Assembly (NCBI GenBank): GCA_948467395.1
Contig: CAOKDX010000001.1
Span: 1 to 64,000, forward strand
Direction: 5' to 3'
Length of the DNA stretch: 64,000 nucleotides
Origin: an uncultured Clostridia bacterium
Lineage (GTDB): Bacteria; Bacillota; Clostridia; Lachnospirales; Lachnospiraceae
Below the pieces are notes generated by a model. It was not told the DNA's origin. It ran no database searches and saw only the letters and a list, made by a program, of their open reading frames with translations. The position numbers were made by a program, and so were the translations under genes. Below are positions 61,973 to 64,000 of this stretch, in pieces (the stretch's first letter is position 1; each line of letters starts with the position of its first letter).

Positions 61973-63335
61973 GATCAGGTATAAAATTTATGCAGCCAGA
62001 TGCAAAGGCTGCATGGCGGCAGCGGTTATTTTGTTTTCGTCACTTTATGGGGGGGTCAGCAGGGCAGAGGAAAAGAGTGTGTTACAGGCGGAGCAGAATG
62101 GTTTTACCTTTTTCTATCAGGAACTGGATGGATTTCAGGGGGCAGTTGAGATTGTGGGCATAACGATACCAGAAGAGGAGACGGTATTGACCATACCGGG
62201 AAAGCTGGGAGGGAAGACGGTGATAAGCCTGAATGTGGATGAATATTCTTCATCGAATCCCAGCTATGGCCTGCATCCCCATGTACAGGATTATCATATT
62301 GATAAGCTGATACTTCCTAGGACGCTGCGGCCGTTGAAAAACGAAACCGGGGAATTTAAGATGGCCGATCTTTCCACCAGCTTTTTCAATCTGGCGAGTG
62401 TAGAAGTGGAGGCGGGGAGCCGGTATCTGAAAGCGGAAAACGGTATCCTGTATAATTGGGACAAAAGTGCCATGATCTGTTACCCAAATCATAATACGCT
62501 GGAGGAATACAAAATGCCTTCCAGCTTAGTCTCATCTGAATCAATCAGGAATAAATTTGTAAAGAGGATTGTTTTTTCAAAGAATAAGAAATGGAAATTC
62601 AAAGGTTGGCAGGTATGGGATTGTAAAAAACTGGAGGAAATATATTTGCCGGATCATATAACGGAGATATCGCCATATGCGTTTAATGGATGTAGCGGAT
62701 TGAAGAAAATACGGTGGAGCAAGAACTTAAAGATCATAGGCCAGGGGGCTTTTCAAGGTTCATTTGCTGCATCGGTGACCAAGCTGAAGCTGCCTGGGAA
62801 AATCCGGGTGATCGAGCCGGAGGCGTTCCGGTGGTGCGGGCTGAAAGAAATATCACTGCCAGATTCAGTGGCGTCGGTTGGCTATTCGGCATTCGGTGCG
62901 TCAAAGGGAAAGAAAGGCCCGACGTTTAAAAAGGCGTCCTACCTTTTGTCCTCCAAAAATAAAAAACTGAAAGGAATGGTGTATACTACAGACAAATATG
63001 TGGCGGTAGTGACCACAGTAAAGAGTAAGAAAAAGAAATATTATGATTCCCAGACGGTTCTGAGACTGATCCCCACGGCAAAGGAGATCCGGCTGCGAAA
63101 GGGAAAGACAGGTCAGATCAGTGTAATACCAGAGATCGATGATCTGGGAAGGAGCGGTGTGAAGAAGGGCTGGAGAATAAAATCAGACATTCTTACATTT
63201 AAAAGTTCCCGTCCCAAGGTAGTAAAGGTCTCTGGGACGGGGAACATCCGGGGCTTAAAGAAAGGGAGCGCCACCGTGACTGTGGGCATGAAAACCAGTG
63301 ATAGAAAATGCAGGGTGAAGGTGAAGGTAGCGTAA
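61959..63335 (+). CDS. BspA-type leucine-rich (LRR_5) secreted protein with C-terminal BIG2-like domain
   Basis: A 458-aa exported protein. The signal peptide (~1-36, AAAVILFSSLYGGVSRA) is followed by a treponema/BspA-like LRR region (~45-330; units like LEEIYLPDHITEISPYAFNG and LKEISLPDSVASVGYSAF). A BIG2-like domain closes it (~370-458), ending GSATVTVGMKTSDRKCRVKV. Such proteins bind host matrix or other bacteria. ATG 61959 follows AGGAGGAAGTT. Monocistronic apart from the small upstream ORF. Confidence 0.82.
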   Translation: MTGLKIRYKIYAARCKGCMAAAVILFSSLYGGVSRAEEKSVLQAEQNGFTFFYQELDGFQGAVEIVGITIPEEETVLTIPGKLGGKTVISLNVDEYSSSNPSYGLHPHVQDYHIDKLILPRTLRPLKNETGEFKMADLSTSFFNLASVEVEAGSRYLKAENGILYNWDKSAMICYPNHNTLEEYKMPSSLVSSESIRNKFVKRIVFSKNKKWKFKGWQVWDCKKLEEIYLPDHITEISPYAFNGCSGLKKIRWSKNLKIIGQGAFQGSFAASVTKLKLPGKIRVIEPEAFRWCGLKEISLPDSVASVGYSAFGASKGKKGPTFKKASYLLSSKNKKLKGMVYTTDKYVAVVTTVKSKKKKYYDSQTVLRLIPTAKEIRLRKGKTGQISVIPEIDDLGRSGVKKGWRIKSDILTFKSSRPKVVKVSGTGNIRGLKKGSATVTVGMKTSDRKCRVKVKVA

Positions 63336-63352
63336 GCTTCCTGCTCTTTTAA

Positions 63353-63398
63353 AAATCCCCTCAACGGCAGCGATAGATCAGGGCCGTTGAGCGGATTT
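63353..63398. terminator. bidirectional terminator between the LRR_5 gene and purC
   Basis: AAATCCCCTCAACGGC (63353-63368) pairs with GCCGTTGAGCGGATTT (63383-63398) at 15 of 16 positions. A-runs and T-runs lie on the outer sides. Confidence 0.75.
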
Positions 63399-63421
63399 GT
63401 TGTGTAATGTTTCGTTTTGGA

Positions 63422-64000
63422 TCATCCTATCCTTTCACCTGTCAGCAGCTCATAGCCGGACAGATATTTGTCAATGGTCTTCTGGACGATATCCTCCGGC
63501 AGCGTCCAGTCATTATCCGGATTTTCTTTCAGCCAGTCTCTGGCAAACTGTTTGTCGAAGGAGGGTTGTCCGTGTCCCGGCTCATAGCCGTCTGCGGGCC
63601 AGAAACGGGAGCTGTCCGGTGTGAGCATCTCGTCGCCGAGAACGATATTTCCGCTCTCATCCAGACCGAATTCAAACTTTGTATCGGCTATTATGATTCC
63701 CCGGGTCAACGCAAAATCCGCACATTTTTTGTACAGGGCGATAGTGGCATCGCGGAGCTTCCCCGCATATTCTTCTCCCTTGCCGGGGAAATATTTCTCA
63801 AGATGGGCTGCGCTCTGTTCAAATGAAATATTTTCATCGTGATCCCCGAGCTCTGCTTTGGTGGAAGGGGTGTAGATGGGCTCCGGGAGCTTATCGGATT
63901 CCTGTAATCCTTCTGGAAGTGTGATGCCGCACACCGTGCCGTTTTTCTTGTAGCTCTCCCAGCCGCTTCCGGTGATGTAACCCCGGACAATACATTCGAT
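63422..64000 (-). CDS. purC: SAICAR synthetase PurC, 3' part (5' end beyond the window)
   Basis: The minus-strand frame is open to the window edge and gives 192 C-terminal residues of phosphoribosylaminoimidazole-succinocarboxamide synthase, step 7 or 8 of purine synthesis. Conserved parts are [40 protein letters not shown] and [12 protein letters not shown], with [14 protein letters not shown] after. The first ATG inside (63934) is internal. The C-terminus ([14 protein letters not shown]) is complete. Confidence 0.95.
   Translation of the reverse strand: MECIVRGYITGSGWESYKKNGTVCGITLPEGLQESDKLPEPIYTPSTKAELGDHDENISFEQSAAHLEKYFPGKGEEYAGKLRDATIALYKKCADFALTRGIIIADTKFEFGLDESGNIVLGDEMLTPDSSRFWPADGYEPGHGQPSFDKQFARDWLKENPDNDWTLPEDIVQKTIDKYLSGYELLTGERIG

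Noticed and set aside
1-64000. CRISPR arrays and rRNA genes
   Set aside because: No regularly spaced repeat array and no rRNA sequence was seen; the only tRNA-like sequence is the fragment at 863-905.

Overview
The window looks like chromosome of a spore-forming Lachnospiraceae-type Clostridia (Bacillota). Supporting signs are sigH, YyaC and Mini-III genes, a DUF951/S6/SSB/S18 block, consensus SigA promoters, GGAGG ribosome binding sites, and gut-type sugar and surface-protein loci. I place it by gene content only; no database search was possible.

Layout. 1-~862 is the right end of an integrated element, ending in a duplicated 3' half of a tRNA-Thr(GGU) gene (attR, ~863-905). 887-18515 is core genome: minus-strand operons (HTH-mrnC-rlmB-sigH; gdpP-rplI-dnaB; rpsF-ssb-rpsR), then amidase, pfk, dnaX-ybaB-recR, yyaC, an MPN-like membrane protein, and a DUF5711-like/cvpA pair. 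18618-23333 is the str-type block rpsL-rpsG-fusA-tuf.

23225-27138 is an AT-rich island bounded by two copies of the last 59 nt of tuf that differ only at synonymous third positions. It carries a Septu-like PtuA ATPase/PtuB HNH pair, a frameshifted Cro-like regulator with two palindromic operators, a membrane protein and a very strong 28-bp hairpin. No integrase is seen. 27139-36770 is further accessory DNA: a CD3324-family gene with a structured leader, a GNAT, a FtsX-type ABC exporter whose response regulator is wrecked, and an AraC/serine hydrolase/UvrA2-like operon.

36989-46082 is a hexuronate operon: GPH symporter, HAD hydrolase, GH3, UxuA, UxaC, SDR mannonate oxidoreductase, Eda and KdgK. 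Together these would import and take glucuronate (or a glucuronide) to pyruvate and glyceraldehyde-3-P. 46147-51644 is a secreted surface-protein operon (EF-hand/LRR and Ig-like proteins); its first gene is split by a 268-bp MITE-like element.

51812-54970 is an agr-type quorum-sensing locus in an unusual convergent layout: XRE-agrA-agrC on plus, agrB-agrD on minus. agrD is a 42-codon gene that predicts a serine (lactone) autoinducer ring. 55231-59123 holds an XRE regulator, a VOC protein, a fucose/arabinose-isomerase-family protein and xylulokinase. 59150-61702 pairs a ketoacyl-synthase-III-like protein lacking the usual catalytic His with a chemoreceptor-like protein. The window ends with a BspA-type LRR surface protein and the 3' part of purC.
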